Positions 30,215 to 40,980 of a DNA stretch of 64,000 nt are shown piece after piece (positions within the stretch are counted from its first letter, which is position 1; each line of letters begins with the position of its first letter). The position numbers and the translations under genes are program-made. The DNA lies in contig NC_080543.1 in the NCBI RefSeq assembly GCF_028640845.1, positions 9,455,959 to 9,519,958 of the forward strand, given 5' to 3'. The stretch comes from Ahaetulla prasina. Taxonomy: Eukaryota; Chordata; Lepidosauria; Squamata; Colubridae. Below the pieces are notes generated by a model, which saw only the letters and a program-made list of their open reading frames with translations, searched no databases and was not told the origin of the DNA.

Positions 30215-31426
30215 CTACCAACCTGCCTTCCATTGAGGACCTGTATACTGCACGAATCAAAAAGAGGGCTGTGAAAATATTTACAACTCCTAACATCCTG
30301 GACATAAACTGTTCCAACTCCTACCCTCAAAATGATGCTATAGAGCACTGCACACCAGAACAACTAGATACAAGGACAGTTTCTTCCCAAACGCCATCAC
30401 TCTGCTAAACAAATAATTCCCTCAACACTGAATTATTATAACTATTCACTAAATCTGCACTACTATTAATCTTCTCATCGTTCCCATCACCCATCTCTTC
30501 CCACTTATGACTGCATGAGTATACCTTTGTTGCTTGTATCCTTACGATTTATATTGATAGTGTTTCCTGATTGCTTATTTGTACCCTATGACTATCATTA
30601 AGTGTTGTACTTTATGATTCTTGAACGTATCTTTTCTTTTATGTACGCTGAGAGCATATTGTTTTTGTTGTTGTTAGTTGCAAAGTTGTGTCCGACCCAT
30701 TGTGACCCCATGGACAACGTTCCTCCAGGCCTTCCTGTCCTCTACCATCCTTTGGAGTCCATTTAAGCTCATGCCAACTGCTTCAGTGACTCCATCCAGT
30801 CACCTCATTCTCTGCCATCCCCTTCTTCTTTTGCCCTCAATCTTTCCCAGCATTCGGCTCTTCTCCAGTGAGTTCTTCCTTCTCATTAGAGTACATACAC
30901 CAAGACAAATTCCTTGTGTGTGCAATCACACTTGGCCAATAAAAAAAAATCTATTCTATCTATTCTATTCACAATCAGGAGTTCTGTGAGTTCGATCTTA
31001 GGTAGAGACAGCTATTTCTCTCTATCTGGGCACAATGAGAATATATCTGCTGAACAAAACTCCGCATTGGCAACAGGAAGAGCATCCGGCCAGTAAACAC
31101 TCTGCTAGCTCCGTTCAGCTGCCCAGACTCCACCCCGCAAGAGATTATGGGGTTGTTAAAAGATGATGATGATCCTAGGACACGTATAGTCACCTTCATT
31201 CGTGTAGCAATGTACCATGTTTCCCTGAAAACAAGACCCTGTCTTATATTGTTTTGAACCCTGAAATAAGCGCTTGCCCTTATTGCCATGCACGCAAAAG
31301 CTCGATTGGGCATATTATCAGGGGATGTCTTATTTTGGGGAAAACAGGGTAGGTATCAGAATAGAGCTGGAAGGGAACTTAGAGGTCTTCTAGTCAGGCC
31401 CCCTTGCTCAAACAGGAGACCCTATA

Positions 31427-31432
<6 letters not shown>
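30215..31432. repeat. Duplicated block, copy 2
   Basis: Rex1 end 30215-30660 and 30894-30967, BovB end 30662-30893 (-), SINE 30968-31177, MITE 31220-31352, CR1 tail 31362-31425 (-). See copy 1 at 26457-27652. Confidence 0.92.
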
Positions 31433-31652
<220 letters not shown>

Positions 31653-32040
31653 CATTCCAACTATGAATAGTAAATGATGCAAGTGATAATGCTTTGGTAA
31701 GTTCTCATCTCAACTAATGGATCGCACATGTTAAGAAAAGATTCAGATGAAATTGAAACCGTTTCAAAGGGGAACAGTGAAGATGACTAGAGCAGCAGAA
31801 ATAAGGTTCTATGAAGAGAGACTGAAGGGATCTGTATCCTTCAGGTGACGAGTGGGAAGCGGAGAGAGAGAAATAGTGGGACTTCACCAAGCCCGGGAGA
31901 TGTTCTACAAAGAAAGAGGAAAATGAAAGTTTTAGGAAAGTCAGATTCCGAATGATTGTTCAGGGGAAAAAAAAAAAGAGGGGCAAATAATCCTCCTTTA
32001 TTGGCTACGTTCAAGCAAATGTTAGACCACCATCTGTCAG
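31653..32040 (+). mobile_element. Possible old CR1 relic
   Basis: The phrases AATGCTTTGGTAAG, GTGAAGATGACTAGAGCAGC and CTATGAAGAGAGACTG recall CR1 coding in order, but divergence is high. 32041-32457 beyond it is AT-rich and unassigned. Confidence 0.35.
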
Positions 32041-32457
32041 GAATGCTTTAATTGGGATTCTGTGCGCTTTTCCAAGCCTTTGACTCTCTTCGCTTAATGA
32101 GAAATGAATCTCTTGAGTTCAGTGCAAAAAAAAATATTTATTAAGAAAAAATTTTTGCTGGACAATGCCCACCGGTTCTACATTTTTTATTTTTTTATTT
32201 TTGCATTTCCTGCTGATTTCACACTGCATTAGCAGTGAATTGATATTGAACAGGAAACAAAAGCAATTACGTTTTTCTATCTGAAGTCTAGTTTCAAATA
32301 TGAAAAAGGTATTTCTTAAAAGAACACCTTCTGAAAGTTTCCAAAGCTATATAGAGCAATCTTTTCAAAATTGCTGTAAGAAAGAAGGTGATTGCAGGGC
32401 GGTTCCTTCAGAGTACCTGTTTTCCAGACCTGTTTAGTGGATTTTCAGTGCAATGGA

Positions 32458-32757
32458 AGGAATAGAATAGAATAGAATAGAATAGAATAGAATAGAATAG
32501 AATAGAATAGAATAGAACAGAATAGAATTCTTTATTGGCCAAGTGTGATTGGACACACCAGGGATTTGTCTTGGTGCATATGTTGTCAGTGTACATAAAG
32601 GAAAAGATACGTTCATCAAGGTACAACACTTACAACACTTAATGATGGTCATAGAGTACAAATTTAACACTTAATGATACAACACTTAATGATAATCATA
32701 TGGTACAAATAAGCAATCAGGAAACAATATCAACATAAATCATAAGGATTACCTTAT
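32458..32757 (-). mobile_element. Rex1-like LINE 3' end with AATAG array
   Basis: About 13 GAATA units (32460-32528), then ATTCTTTATTGGCCAAGTGT and the UTR, with a small internal duplication (ACACTTAATGAT repeats near 32630-32690). Confidence 0.88.
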
Positions 32758-32759
32758 TA

Positions 32760-32980
32760 ATATGATTTTGGAGTTCAAGGAGGCCAGCCAACTGATGTAA
32801 TGTACGCAGTGAATATCAAATATATATGCAATTTGCCTAAATGCATAATTGATGTTTTATGCAAATCATGCACTTATGCATGTTCTTACATAACTGATTT
32901 TAGTTCAGCCGCCCTTTCGCCACAAATGATCAGCTCTCCTTCTCAGAAGACTGACTGATCGATCATACTTAATAACAATT
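32760..32980. other. Single-copy AT-rich stretch with ATGCAAAT octamer
   Basis: Dense ATGCAT/TGCAT motifs and one ATGCAAAT-type octamer near 32860. Nothing else recognised. Confidence 0.35.
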
Positions 32981-33222
32981 GTTGTTGTTAGTTGCGAAGT
33001 CATGTCCGACCCATCGCGACCCCATGGACAACATTCCTCCAGGCCTTCCTGTCCTCTACCATCCCCTGGAGTCCATTTAAGTGCACGCTTACTGCTTCAG
33101 TGACTCCATCCAGCCACCTCGTTCTCTGCCGTCCCCTCCTTCTTCTTTTGCCCTCAATCTTTCCCAGCATTAGGCTCTTCTCCAGGGAGTCCTTCCTTCT
33201 CATTAGGTGGCCAAACTATTTC
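32981..33222 (-). mobile_element. BovB (RTE) LINE 3' end with C-terminal coding
   Basis: The minus-strand frame 33203-33000 reads MRRKDSLEKSLMLGKIEG, then GRQRTRWLDGVTEAV and DRKAWRNVVHGVAMGRT, the hallmark BovB ORF end. The 3' terminus is ACTTCGCAACTAACAACAAC. 5'-truncated and directly joined to Rex1 at 33226. Confidence 0.95.
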
Positions 33223-33225
33223 AGT

Positions 33226-33765
33226 TTCAGAGGATAATTAGAACTGCAGAAAAAATAATTGCTACCAACTTGCCTTCCATTGAGGACCTGTATACTGCAC
33301 GAATCAAGAAGAGAGCCGTGAAAATATTTGCAGATCCCTCGCATCCTGGACATAAACTGTTTCAACTCCTACCCTCAAAACAGCTTATAGAGCACTGCAC
33401 ACCAGAACAACTAGACACAAGAACAGTTTTTTCCCGAAGGCCATCACTCTGCTAAACAAATAATTCCCTCAACACTGTCAGACTATTTACTGAATCTGCA
33501 CTACTATTAATCGTTTCATAGTTCCCATCACCAATCTCTTTCCACTTATGACTGTATGACTATAACTTGTTGCTGGCAATCCTTATGATTTATATTGATA
33601 TATTGATCATCAATTGTGTTGTAAATGTTGTACCTTGATGAACGTATCTTTTCTTTTATGTACACTGAGAGCATATGCACCAAGACAAATTCCTTGTGTG
33701 TCCAATCACACTTGGCCAATAAAAGTCTATTCTATTCTATTCTATTCTATTCTATTCTAATAACA
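33226..33765 (+). mobile_element. Rex1-like LINE 3' end
   Basis: Starts in the RIIRTAEKIIATNLPSIEDLY segment, loses frame, and ends CTTGGCCAATAAAAG then TTCTA repeats. Confidence 0.85.
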
Positions 33766-33844
33766 TATTAATAACAATGCCGGTAATTTATTAAATTTAT
33801 ATGCCGTTGCCTTTCACACAGTGACTCTGGGTAGTTATTTAATT

Positions 33845-33888
33845 CAGTGATGGTTAACCTTTTTGGTGCCGAGTGCCTAAAGTCGTCT
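33845..33888. mobile_element. hAT terminus fragment (CAGTGATGGCGAACC family)
   Basis: CAGTGATGGTTAACCTTTTT then GGTGCCGAGTG: a left end only. Just before it, 33790-33838 is an antisense LINE tail (CACACAGTGACTCTGGGTAG). Confidence 0.65.
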
Positions 33889-33889
33889 G

Positions 33890-34056
33890 CAAGGAGTATA
33901 AATCCTTTCATTCCCCATCATCCAATCAGAGCTGAAGAAGCTTCTTGGATGAGAAGCGAAACGTCTTCAAAGAAAAAACCAGAAAGTCCAGTTGCCTCCT
34001 GAAAAAAGCACCTTTGGGACAACCATGACCTGGATGACTGAGAATCTCTATAGACG
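33890..34056 (+). mobile_element. Penelope-like repeat with hammerhead-like core
   Basis: The core at 33932-33962 is CTGAAGA, then a 6-bp stem (GCTTCT/AGAAGC, loop TGGATG), then GAAAC. After it come AGTCCAGTTGCCTCCTGAAA and ATGACCTGGATGACTGAG. Function is inferred: the conserved hammerhead core is CUGAUGA ... GAAA, and this copy has A for U at one core position. Confidence 0.55.
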
Positions 34057-34111
34057 TTGGTTTTGGACCTTGGTCATTCAGTGGGAGAGGAAATGACATA
34101 TATATACATAT

Positions 34112-34421
34112 CAGAGGTGGGTTTCAGCAGGTTCTGACCAGTTCTGGAGAACCAGTAGCGGAAATTTTGAGTAGAACCGGTAATAAAAATTCTGACTGGC
34201 CCTGCCCCCATATATTCTCTGCCTCCCAAGTCCCAGCTGATTGGGAGGAAATGGGGATTTTGCAGTATCCTTCCTCTGGAGTGGGTTGGGAATAGAGATT
34301 TTACAGTATCCTTCCCCTGGAGTGGGGTGGGAATGGAGATTTTACAGTATCCTTCCCCTGCCACGCCCACCAAGCCAGACCCACAGAACCGTTAGTAAAA
34401 AAAAATTGAAACCCACCACTG
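34112..34421. mobile_element. hAT MITE (CAGAGGTGGGTTTCA family)
   Basis: CAGAGGTGGGTTTCAGCAGG at left and TTGAAACCCACCACTG at right; flanks ATACATAT/GTACATAG form a weak 8-bp TSD. Two 45-bp internal repeats (GGGAATAGAGATTTTACAGT-like). Confidence 0.88.
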
Positions 34422-34429
34422 GTACATAG

Positions 34430-34760
34430 ATATGATTCACCTTACAGGCTTGAATTGGATATCATGATGCAAATCCATAATTGTGCAAATGTGTGCAAGG
34501 ACACCACGACCCACGTTTTAAAGTGATGGTGGCTTGTCACAGGCACCTGCACCTCCAGCCTAGCATCAGAAGGAAATTGATGGCAGGTTGAACTATATAT
34601 TAAAACACACGTGTTTTATTTTAATTGGGATTCTAGTGTGATTCTAGCACAGGTGTTTTATCTCTCTGTCTCCCACTGAGATATTGATCCGGCTTCACAA
34701 CTGCCATTTCTCTTGTCAAAAGGGATCTAACATCTAGTGCATCTTTTATTTTATTTTTTG
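34430..34760. other. Single-copy stretch, nothing recognised
   Basis: No repeat or exon apparent. Short ACACGTGTTTTATT / ACAGGTGTTTTAT phrases recur near 34606 and 34650. Confidence 0.4.
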
Positions 34761-34767
34761 GCCAGTG

Positions 34768-34875
34768 TATTTCAGATTCAAAGCTTGAAGCAAAGAAGAG
34801 ACACTAGTTTTAAGTATTTATACAATACGTAAAACTAGTGTCTTGTCTTTGCTTCAAGCTTTGGATCTGAAATAG
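34768..34875. repeat. 45-bp inverted repeat (hairpin)
   Basis: Left arm about 34768-34812 (TATTTCAGATTCAAAGCTTG...) and right arm about 34829-34875, complementary at nearly every position, with a 16-bp AT-rich loop. No TIR-type ends or TSD seen. Confidence 0.9.
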
Positions 34876-34924
34876 TCTACGTGGTCAAAGCTATGTTTTT
34901 CCCAGGAGTAATGTATTTTATTTT

Positions 34925-35512
34925 ATTATTTTATTTTATTATTTTATTTATTTCATGAAGCATGCATTTTATGACAGATACAAGTGTAAGCATAATTATA
35001 AATACATGTAAAGGATGTGAATAAAAGAAAACATTAGGACAGGGACGGTAGGCACACTGGTGCGCTTATGCACGCCCCTTACAGACCTCTTAGGAATGGG
35101 GTGAGGTCTACAGTAGACAGTCTAAGGTTAAAGTTTTGGGGATTTGGGGAAGAAACCACAGAGTCAGGTAGTGCATTCCAGGCATTGACCACTCTGTTGC
35201 TGAAGTCGTATTTTCTGCAGTCTAGTTTGGATCTGTTTACCATGAGTTTGTATCTATTATGTGCTCTTGTATTGTTTTGGTTGAAACTGAAGTATTTGTT
35301 GGCTGGTAGGACATTGTAGCAGATGATTTTATGTACTATGCTTAGGTCAGACCGAAGATGGCGAAGTTCTAAGTTGTCTAAACCCAAAATTTCAAGTCTG
35401 GAGGTATCAGGTATTTTATTGTGAGCAGAGGAGTGGAGGACTCTTCTTGTGAAATATCTCTGGACTTGTTTGACTGCATTAATGTCCGATATGCAATGCA
35501 GGTTTCCAGCTC
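34925..35512 (-). mobile_element. CR1/L3-like LINE 3' end
   Basis: The minus frame 35387-35079 reads LELRHLRSDLSIVHKI, TRAHNRYKLMVNRSKLDCRK and VNAWNALPDSVVSS, an RT C-terminus of the CR1 superfamily. The UTR includes CCTAAGAGGTCTGTAAGGGG, and the tail is TTTA-rich. Longest copy of the family at 9597 and 15925. Confidence 0.75.
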
Positions 35513-35519
35513 ATTCCAT

Positions 35520-35590
35520 CCAGAATGAGCTACATGGCTGTGAGAGTTGGACCATAAGGAAAGCTGAGCACTGAAGAATGGATCATTTCA
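35520..35590 (+). mobile_element. BovB coding fragment, plus strand
   Basis: One frame reads HGCESWTIRKAEH, the invariant BovB block before the final C-terminus. Only about 70 bp survive. Confidence 0.75.
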
Positions 35591-35599
35591 AATTCTGTG

Positions 35600-36285
35600 T
35601 GTGTGTGTATTTATATATGGGTTTATATATAGGTTAATACATATCTGTGATGTTGGGTGCATGAATTTTTTTAGCACTCTGCTAGGATTTAACAAGCCTC
35701 CTCTTGTATAATGTAATAGAACCCTACATAAAAATTGGCAAGACGTTAATAATTCATATAAAAATAATTACATTGGAGTTTTCTTATTAAAAGGGATATT
35801 CCTGCCCCCCACCAGAAGACACAGCTTCATAAGCACACTAATGATCTTGCTTAATGAAAGCAATATGTAAAAAGCAGCTGTGCCAATTCACCTGTTTGTA
35901 TTCATCGCTGAATATTTGCCTACTTACCTACCTGTCCCGCAGATTAAGACAATGAAGCTTTCAATTCCGATAATGTACCACTTAAGTCCTTCCAAAGCCA
36001 TTTTCTTTATCGTACACAACATCTTCAGCTCTGGGCATAAAGTAGCTGCATTATTTGCATACGTGCATGCCATTAAGAACTGAAGATGGGGGAGAAAAAC
36101 ATGCCCCGTGTTTTAAAATGGCAGAAATAATCGCATGAAAAGTTAATGATATCCATTAAAATAATACTATATCAGCAGAGAGAACCGAGGCTGCTTCAAA
36201 TGTATAATTGCAAACGCAACAGTTAAGAGTTGTATGTTATCAGCATGAACGATTAGGTCAATCGGAATCAATGTAAAGTAGAAGT
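35600..36285. other. AT-rich single-copy stretch, possible conserved noncoding DNA
   Basis: No repeat found beyond a short GT/TA run at 35598-35640. Homeodomain-like TTAATGA/ATTA sites and TTTGCATACGTGCATGCC occur near 36050. Its regulatory character is inferred only from low repeat content. Confidence 0.3.
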
Positions 36286-36699
36286 CAGGGGTGGGCTTCA
36301 AAAATTTTAGCAAGGAGTTTCTCTGTCTGGTTGCTGGGTGGGCGTGGCCATGGTGGGCATGGCCTAGTCAGCCTCCTGCACCACGGGGGCAGGTGCGTTT
36401 TTGCCCTCCCTGGGCTCCGGAGGTTTTTCTTGAGCCTCTGGGAGGGCGAAAACAGCCTTTTCAGGGCCTGTTTCCATTTCTGGCCTTCCCTAACTTCTGC
36501 TAGGCCCATTTTTCACCCTCCCCGAGCCTCCTTGCGTGCCCTGCACTTACCTGCATCCAAAATGGACCGTGTAGGGACTCCTGAGAGGGGAGGGAGTGGG
36601 GTGGGCGGGGCTAGCCAGGAGTGGGATTTGGGGGTTCTGCACAGAATCTTAACTAGAGGTTCTCCCAAACCCCTGCGAACCCCCTGCAGCCCACCCCTG
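36286..36699. mobile_element. hAT MITE (CAGGGGTGGGCTTCA family)
   Basis: Ends CAGGGGTGGGCTTCAAAAAT and CAGCCCACCCCTG; flanks GTAGAAGT/GTTAAAGT (imperfect 8 bp). GC-rich interior related to 50852-51680 (GGCCCATTTTTC, CTCCGGAGG). Confidence 0.8.
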
Positions 36700-36890
36700 G
36701 TTAAAGTGCTGGATTACGAATAGAGAGATCTGGGTTCAAGTTCATCTTTGGCCAAGTAAATTCAATGGAAATTTTGGAGAAGTCGGACTCAACTGTTCCC
36801 AAATTCCCTCCACAGAGTTGGCCTTGTTAAGCCTAAAATTAAGAGAGCCTTCCCTGCAAGCCACCTCAAGCTCCTCGAGAAATAATAAAT
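36700..36890 (+). mobile_element. tRNA-derived SINE fragment
   Basis: GTGCTGGATTACGAATAGAG, then the B box GGGTTCAAGTTC at 36731-36742, then a body ending in AATAATAAATAAGG. The A box is lost to the hAT insertion. Confidence 0.55.
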
Positions 36891-36971
36891 AAGGAGTCAC
36901 CCCACCCATAAGTAATTGCACTTTACATGGTGCTGCCCTTGAAGAGTATTCTTCATATGGTTAATTTAGAA

Positions 36972-37106
36972 CAGGGGTCTCCAACCTTGTCAACTTTAAA
37001 ACTTGTGGACTTCAACTTCCAGAATTCCTCAGCCAGCTTTGCTGGCTAAGGAACTCTGGGAGTTGAAGTCCACAAGTCTTAAAGTTGTCAAAGTTGGAGA
37101 GCCCTG
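36972..37106. mobile_element. Palindromic hAT MITE, complete
   Basis: 135 bp; both arms run CAGGGGTCTCCAACCTTGTC... to the centre AGCCAGCTTTGCTGGCT. The flanks contain TTTAGAA/TTCTAGA, like the known Charlie-type hAT target. It sits in a CR1 tail (37107-37147). Confidence 0.9.
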
Positions 37107-37147
37107 TTCTAGACCATCCCCCCCTGCTTAAACAGGAGACCTTATAC

Positions 37148-37245
37148 CAGTGATGGCAAACCTTTTCAGCACCGAGTGACAAAATGGTTGCTCGGAAATG
37201 TTGTGCGTGCTCATCGGGGCCGTGGTCTGGAGAAGCCAAAGTTCC
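37148..37245. mobile_element. hAT fragment (CAGTGATGGCGAACC family)
   Basis: CAGTGATGGCAAACCTTTT then GCACCGAGTG; cut by L1 sequence at about 37246. Confidence 0.75.
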
Positions 37246-38061
37246 GGGTTATGGATTGTACAGCTATAGAGACTAAATTGATTTTGAACTTAATAACAGC
37301 TGCGAGACTTTTGATTGCTCAATATTGGAAGAAAGAAGAATTACCTACAATTGAAGAATGGACACTCAAAGTATCAAATCTGGCAGAAATGGCAAAAATT
37401 TCTGCTTACTTGAAAGACTATACACAAGAAAAATATATTTTAGAATGGAAAATGTGGATTGATTATATTCAAAATAAGTATCAGATAAAAAAATATCGAA
37501 TAGCATATGAGTAAATTTAGGAAATATTTTGTATTAGATATATTTCTGAAGGAGAGGGGAATTGAGAGTGTGATTATGTGTGGAGTGACTAGAGATTATA
37601 ATTTAGGAATTATTTTGGATTATGATTGTTAGTTTTGATACCCTGCATTTTGTTCTGGGAAGTCGGGGTGGGGGTGGGGGTAAGGGAGGGAATTGGGGGT
37701 TGAGGTAGAGGATGGAATGATGGTTAATGTACAGGGATTATTGAAGATGTATAAATATAATTAATGTAGGGTCGGGTCTGCCCAGTTACCATTTTAGAAC
37801 GGTGGGGAGGGAGAAAAGAGAGAGTAGGAGGTAGGAAAGAGGAGAAGAGGAAGGAAGAGGGGTAGAAGAGGGAGAAGGAAGGTGTAGGGTGGAGGGAGGA
37901 GAGGATGTAGATAAAAGGAGAGGAAGGTCTGGAAAGTAGAAGAAGGTAGAAGAGGGAAGAATGTTAAAAAGTGGGGTGGTGACTAATTGTATATAACTGT
38001 ACATTGGATGAGCTGTTTGATATGACTGTAAAAATAAAACTTTTTTATGGAAAAAAAAAAG
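37246..38061 (+). mobile_element. L1 LINE 3' end
   Basis: ORF2 C-terminus (EEWTLKVSNLAEMAKISAYL, then WKMWIDYIQNKY and a stop at 37512-37514), a 3' UTR with G-rich polypurine stretches (37663-37720, 37800-37960), an AATAAAA signal at 38033-38039 and a short A tail. A normal 5'-truncated L1; it may be the same family as 13184-15916, but they do not overlap. Confidence 0.9.
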
Positions 38062-38128
38062 GTTGGAGATCCCTGGTTTAGAAGACAGCAGCATTGTTTG
38101 AAGGGAGATTATTCCTCAAGGAATACTG

Positions 38129-38494
38129 CTAGTCCTTGACTTACGACTACAATTGAGCCCAAAATTTCTGTTGTTAAGCAAGACATTTGCAACAGTGAGT
38201 TTTGCCCCATTTTACGACCCTTCTTGCCACAGTTGTTAAGTGAATCACTGCAAAGGATAAATTAATAAACCAGTTGTTAAGTCAATCTCCCCGCAAAAGG
38301 GGATCACATGACTTTGGGACACAGCGACGGTCATAAGTATGAACCCGTTGCCAAGCATCAAAATTTCGATCACATGTTCATGGGGATGCCACAAAGGTTG
38401 TAACTGTGAAAAACGTCTGTAAGTCACTTTTTTCAGTGCCGTTGTAACTTTGGTCACTAAATGAACTGTTGTAAGTCGAGGTCTAGCTGTACAG
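38129..38494. mobile_element. TIR element (AGGTAGTCCTCGACTTACG family)
   Basis: GCTAGTCCTTGACTTACGAC at left and GTAAGTCGAGGTCTAGC at right. Interior GTTAAGTGAATC/GATTGACTT phrases in both orientations. Confidence 0.82.
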
Positions 38495-38615
38495 ACTTAT
38501 CTAACAGTTGGGTCGTTAAGAAAGACCTTGGGAGACTGGGCAAAGAGATGCTGCAAGGGAAGAGTTAGCTAAGAGAAAGCAACTGGACAGTGAGCAAGGC
38601 AAGAGGCTCAGAAGA

Positions 38616-38995
38616 TGTCAGAATATTCATGAACTGGCAGAGACATGGTAACAAAGTCAGCCAATGAATAGGCATAGTAACAAGATCAGCCAATGAGAAC
38701 TGGTTTGGAAACTGAAACTGGAAGGAACCTGGGCGTGGCTTAGTCTTAGCTTAACTGCCCTGTATAGAAGAAGTTCTCTTTTGTCTCTATTAAGCTCTGT
38801 GCTCAGCTCTAAAATGAAACTAGTCTGGTCTTGTCTGTCTGCAACTCTGAACTGAAAACTGTTGTCTCCTCTGCTGTTGCTATTGTATATTTATTTTCAT
38901 GTGCTCTATTGTATATAAAGAGAAGTTAATGACGCCTGCGTGAACCAGTTATCTGTGTGTGCTTTCTGGATTTGATTTTGCAAGAAACTCTGACA
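38616..38995 (+). repeat. Solo LTR, TSD gaaga
   Basis: 380 bp with perfect 7-bp inverted ends TGTCAGA/TCTGACA and GAAGA at 38611-38615 and 38996-39000. CCAATGA boxes near 38660-38695 and a TGTATAGAAG site near 38761 suggest the plus orientation. Unrelated to the coding-U3 LTRs. Confidence 0.9.
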
Positions 38996-39067
38996 GAAGA
39001 CATCCTCCCTAAGTCCTTGGGTTGTAAAAGGGGTGGCAGGAGAAATTGCACTTTCAGACTTACAAGA

Positions 39068-39254
39068 CTGATGTCGGCCTCATGCGATAAACTAGATAGA
39101 AATCTCAACCAGACGAGTTAATTCTACTTTATTGTAAAGCTACATTGATGTTATCTTGCAAGATGGATGTTGCTGGCCTTGCAAGGTAAACCAGATAGGA
39201 ATCACAACAACCTGATCGGCTAATTCTAGTTCTCGTCTAAAAGCTACATTGAAA
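39068..39254. repeat. Two diverged ~90-bp tandem units
   Basis: GATGTCGGCCTCATGCGATA and GATGTTGCTGGCCTTGCAAG begin two similar units, each ending GCTACATTGA. Nature unknown; possibly part of an older LTR. Confidence 0.6.
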
Positions 39255-39285
39255 GAATCTCTCAAGTCTAAAAGTACAATCATCC

Positions 39286-39826
39286 TGTTCTGTCCTCCTT
39301 CGCCTCCGTCCGAGTGATGGCTTAATTAGCCGGCACTATTAGCTCTGACAGCAGAATAGCCAGCGTCTGCCAAGAGCCTCCGTTATCTTCCACGACGCTG
39401 GTGAGTCACCCAGGAACAAACTTCAGCTCTTAGTCAATCAGTGGATTTGCCAGCTATGAAGAGACACAGCAGCTCTCGCTGCCTTTTATATCCTGTGGGG
39501 TGTGGCTCTTCCTAGGCCTGCCCCACCCTTTCTTCTGTTGTTCCCTCCTCTCCTGCCTACGAAACCTAGGGTCCAATCAAGCCTGATTGCCATCAGCTGG
39601 ATCTGAAGGCGTGGCCTGGGGGGGAAAAGAGTCAGGGGACGGAGGCCTCGTTATTTCTTCCACCTGGCCTGCTTCTGGCTCCTGGAGCTGACCCAGGCAA
39701 GCCAGTGCTCCTGAGGTAAGTCCTGACAGCCCTTCCCCCTCACTTTCCAAGATACTTTCTGGCAGCAGGCCCGGCTCCAAGTCACTTGCTGGCAGGAGGG
39801 ACGGCTCGGGGGGTGCAGACACAATA
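39286..39826 (-). repeat. Gypsy-type solo LTR, coding U3 with stop, TSD catcc
   Basis: 541 bp, flanked by CATCC (39281-39285, 39827-39831). The minus strand starts TATTGTGTCTGC (first G mutated) and ends GGACAGAACA. The U3 frame (...LESEGEGLSG... PPSPDSFPPQATPSDPAD) meets a stop at the position of the W of the family motif, then continues LDPRFRRQERREQQK in frame. TATA (GATATAAAA) is near 39485-39494. Confidence 0.9.
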
Positions 39827-40099
39827 CATCCCCTACCTTTACAGCCTAAGAAACTAGGGAGGGTTCCTTCTGAGCCCCTTGCCCTGTCCACTATGCTATC
39901 TCTTATCTGACCATTCCCTTGCCAACATCTCTTAGTCAGTCCAGCAGTGGGATTCACATATTCTTACCATCGGTTTGCCCCACGCGCGCCTTCCACACAT
40001 GTGCCCGGCCTTTCGCACATGTGCTTTGTTCACACATGCGCCTGCTGCGCATACGCCCAGCCTCGAAAACGTAGCTAAATAGGATGGTATTATGCCAGG

Positions 40100-40244
40100 G
40101 TGGGTGGGTGGGTGGCCAAAGTATTTGAGTTTCCTCTTCAGGATCTGGCCTTCTAAAGAGCAGTCAGGGTCGATCTCCTCTAGTACTAACCGGTTGGATC
40201 GCCTTGCAGTCCAAGGGACTCGCAGGAGTCTTCTCCAGCACCAG
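40100..40244 (-). mobile_element. BovB (RTE) LINE interior, left part
   Basis: Antisense of the BovB segment encoding the stretch before the MRRKDSL block. Decayed and out of frame. It is split from 40841-40978 by an LTR. Upstream, 39944-40075 looks like a hAT end (CAGTGGGATTCACATA) with a CpG-rich interior. Confidence 0.85.
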
Positions 40245-40840
40245 TGTTATGTCCCCCTCCTCACTTCACAGAGTAAACACAAGACGCATGTCTCCCAATC
40301 TTTTTATTTGCTACAGACCTGATTTTCTTCAGTTGAGGAAATACTTGGCAGTGACCGTGCAAAGGCCAGCCAAGTTCTGAGTCCGTTATCTTGTATCCAA
40401 GATCCATTGCCAAAACTCACTGACAAAGTCTGTTAACCCTCCAACAACCGAGCTGCAGTGCACCCTCGATAGCTTTTTTGTCCGTCACAAGGGCCACATG
40501 GCAGCTCCACCCACTTTTATACCCTGTGGGGTGTGGCTCAGTGACTCAGCAATCTCTGAGCCTGCCACACCTTTTCCTCTGTTGCGCACGCTTATCTTTA
40601 CGTCTCTGCCTCGGATCAATCCAGGATTGATCGTCAGCAGCTGGGACTTGAGGCGTTGCCAGGGAGGAGGAGGGTGCAGGAGAGGGAGGCCTTGTCAGCT
40701 CCTCCTCCTGGCCTGCAGCTGGAACTTGGGGCAGTGCCAGCGAGGAGGGTCCTGGCGAGGGAGGCCTTGCTGGCTCCTCTCCCTCACTTTCCGAGTCACT
40801 CTCCTCCATGAGAACAGGCTCGAGGGCCGGAGTCACAACA
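40245..40840 (-). repeat. Gypsy-type solo LTR, coding U3, inserted in BovB
   Basis: 596 bp. The minus strand starts TGTTGTGACTCCGG and ends GACATAACA; flanks ACCAG/ATCAG are a 5-bp TSD with one change. The intact U3 frame 40836-40546 has two PPSPxPSS...ATPQVPAA repeats and ends SWIDPRQRRKDKRAQQR plus a short tail. TATA (GTATAAAAG) is at about 40514-40523, some 25 bp after the stop. Confidence 0.92.
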
Positions 40841-40978
40841 ATCAGAGTTCAAAGGCCTCAATTCTTTGGTGCTCAGCCTTCCTTATGGTCCAACTTTCAC
40901 AGCCATACATTGCAACTGGGAAAACCATCGCCTTGGAACGCAGCCTATCTTATAGCAACTTTGGGTAACGGTTAAGAC
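40841..40978 (-). mobile_element. BovB (RTE) LINE interior, right part
   Basis: Continues 40100-40244: antisense of the GCESWTIRKAEH region (CTTATGGTCCAACTTTCACA) with stops. Confidence 0.88.
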
Positions 40979-40980
40979 AG

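Noticed and set aside
29980..30317. Short minus-strand frame spanning the second Gypsy LTR
   Set aside because: Joins antisense LTR and antisense Rex1 sequence; chance frame.
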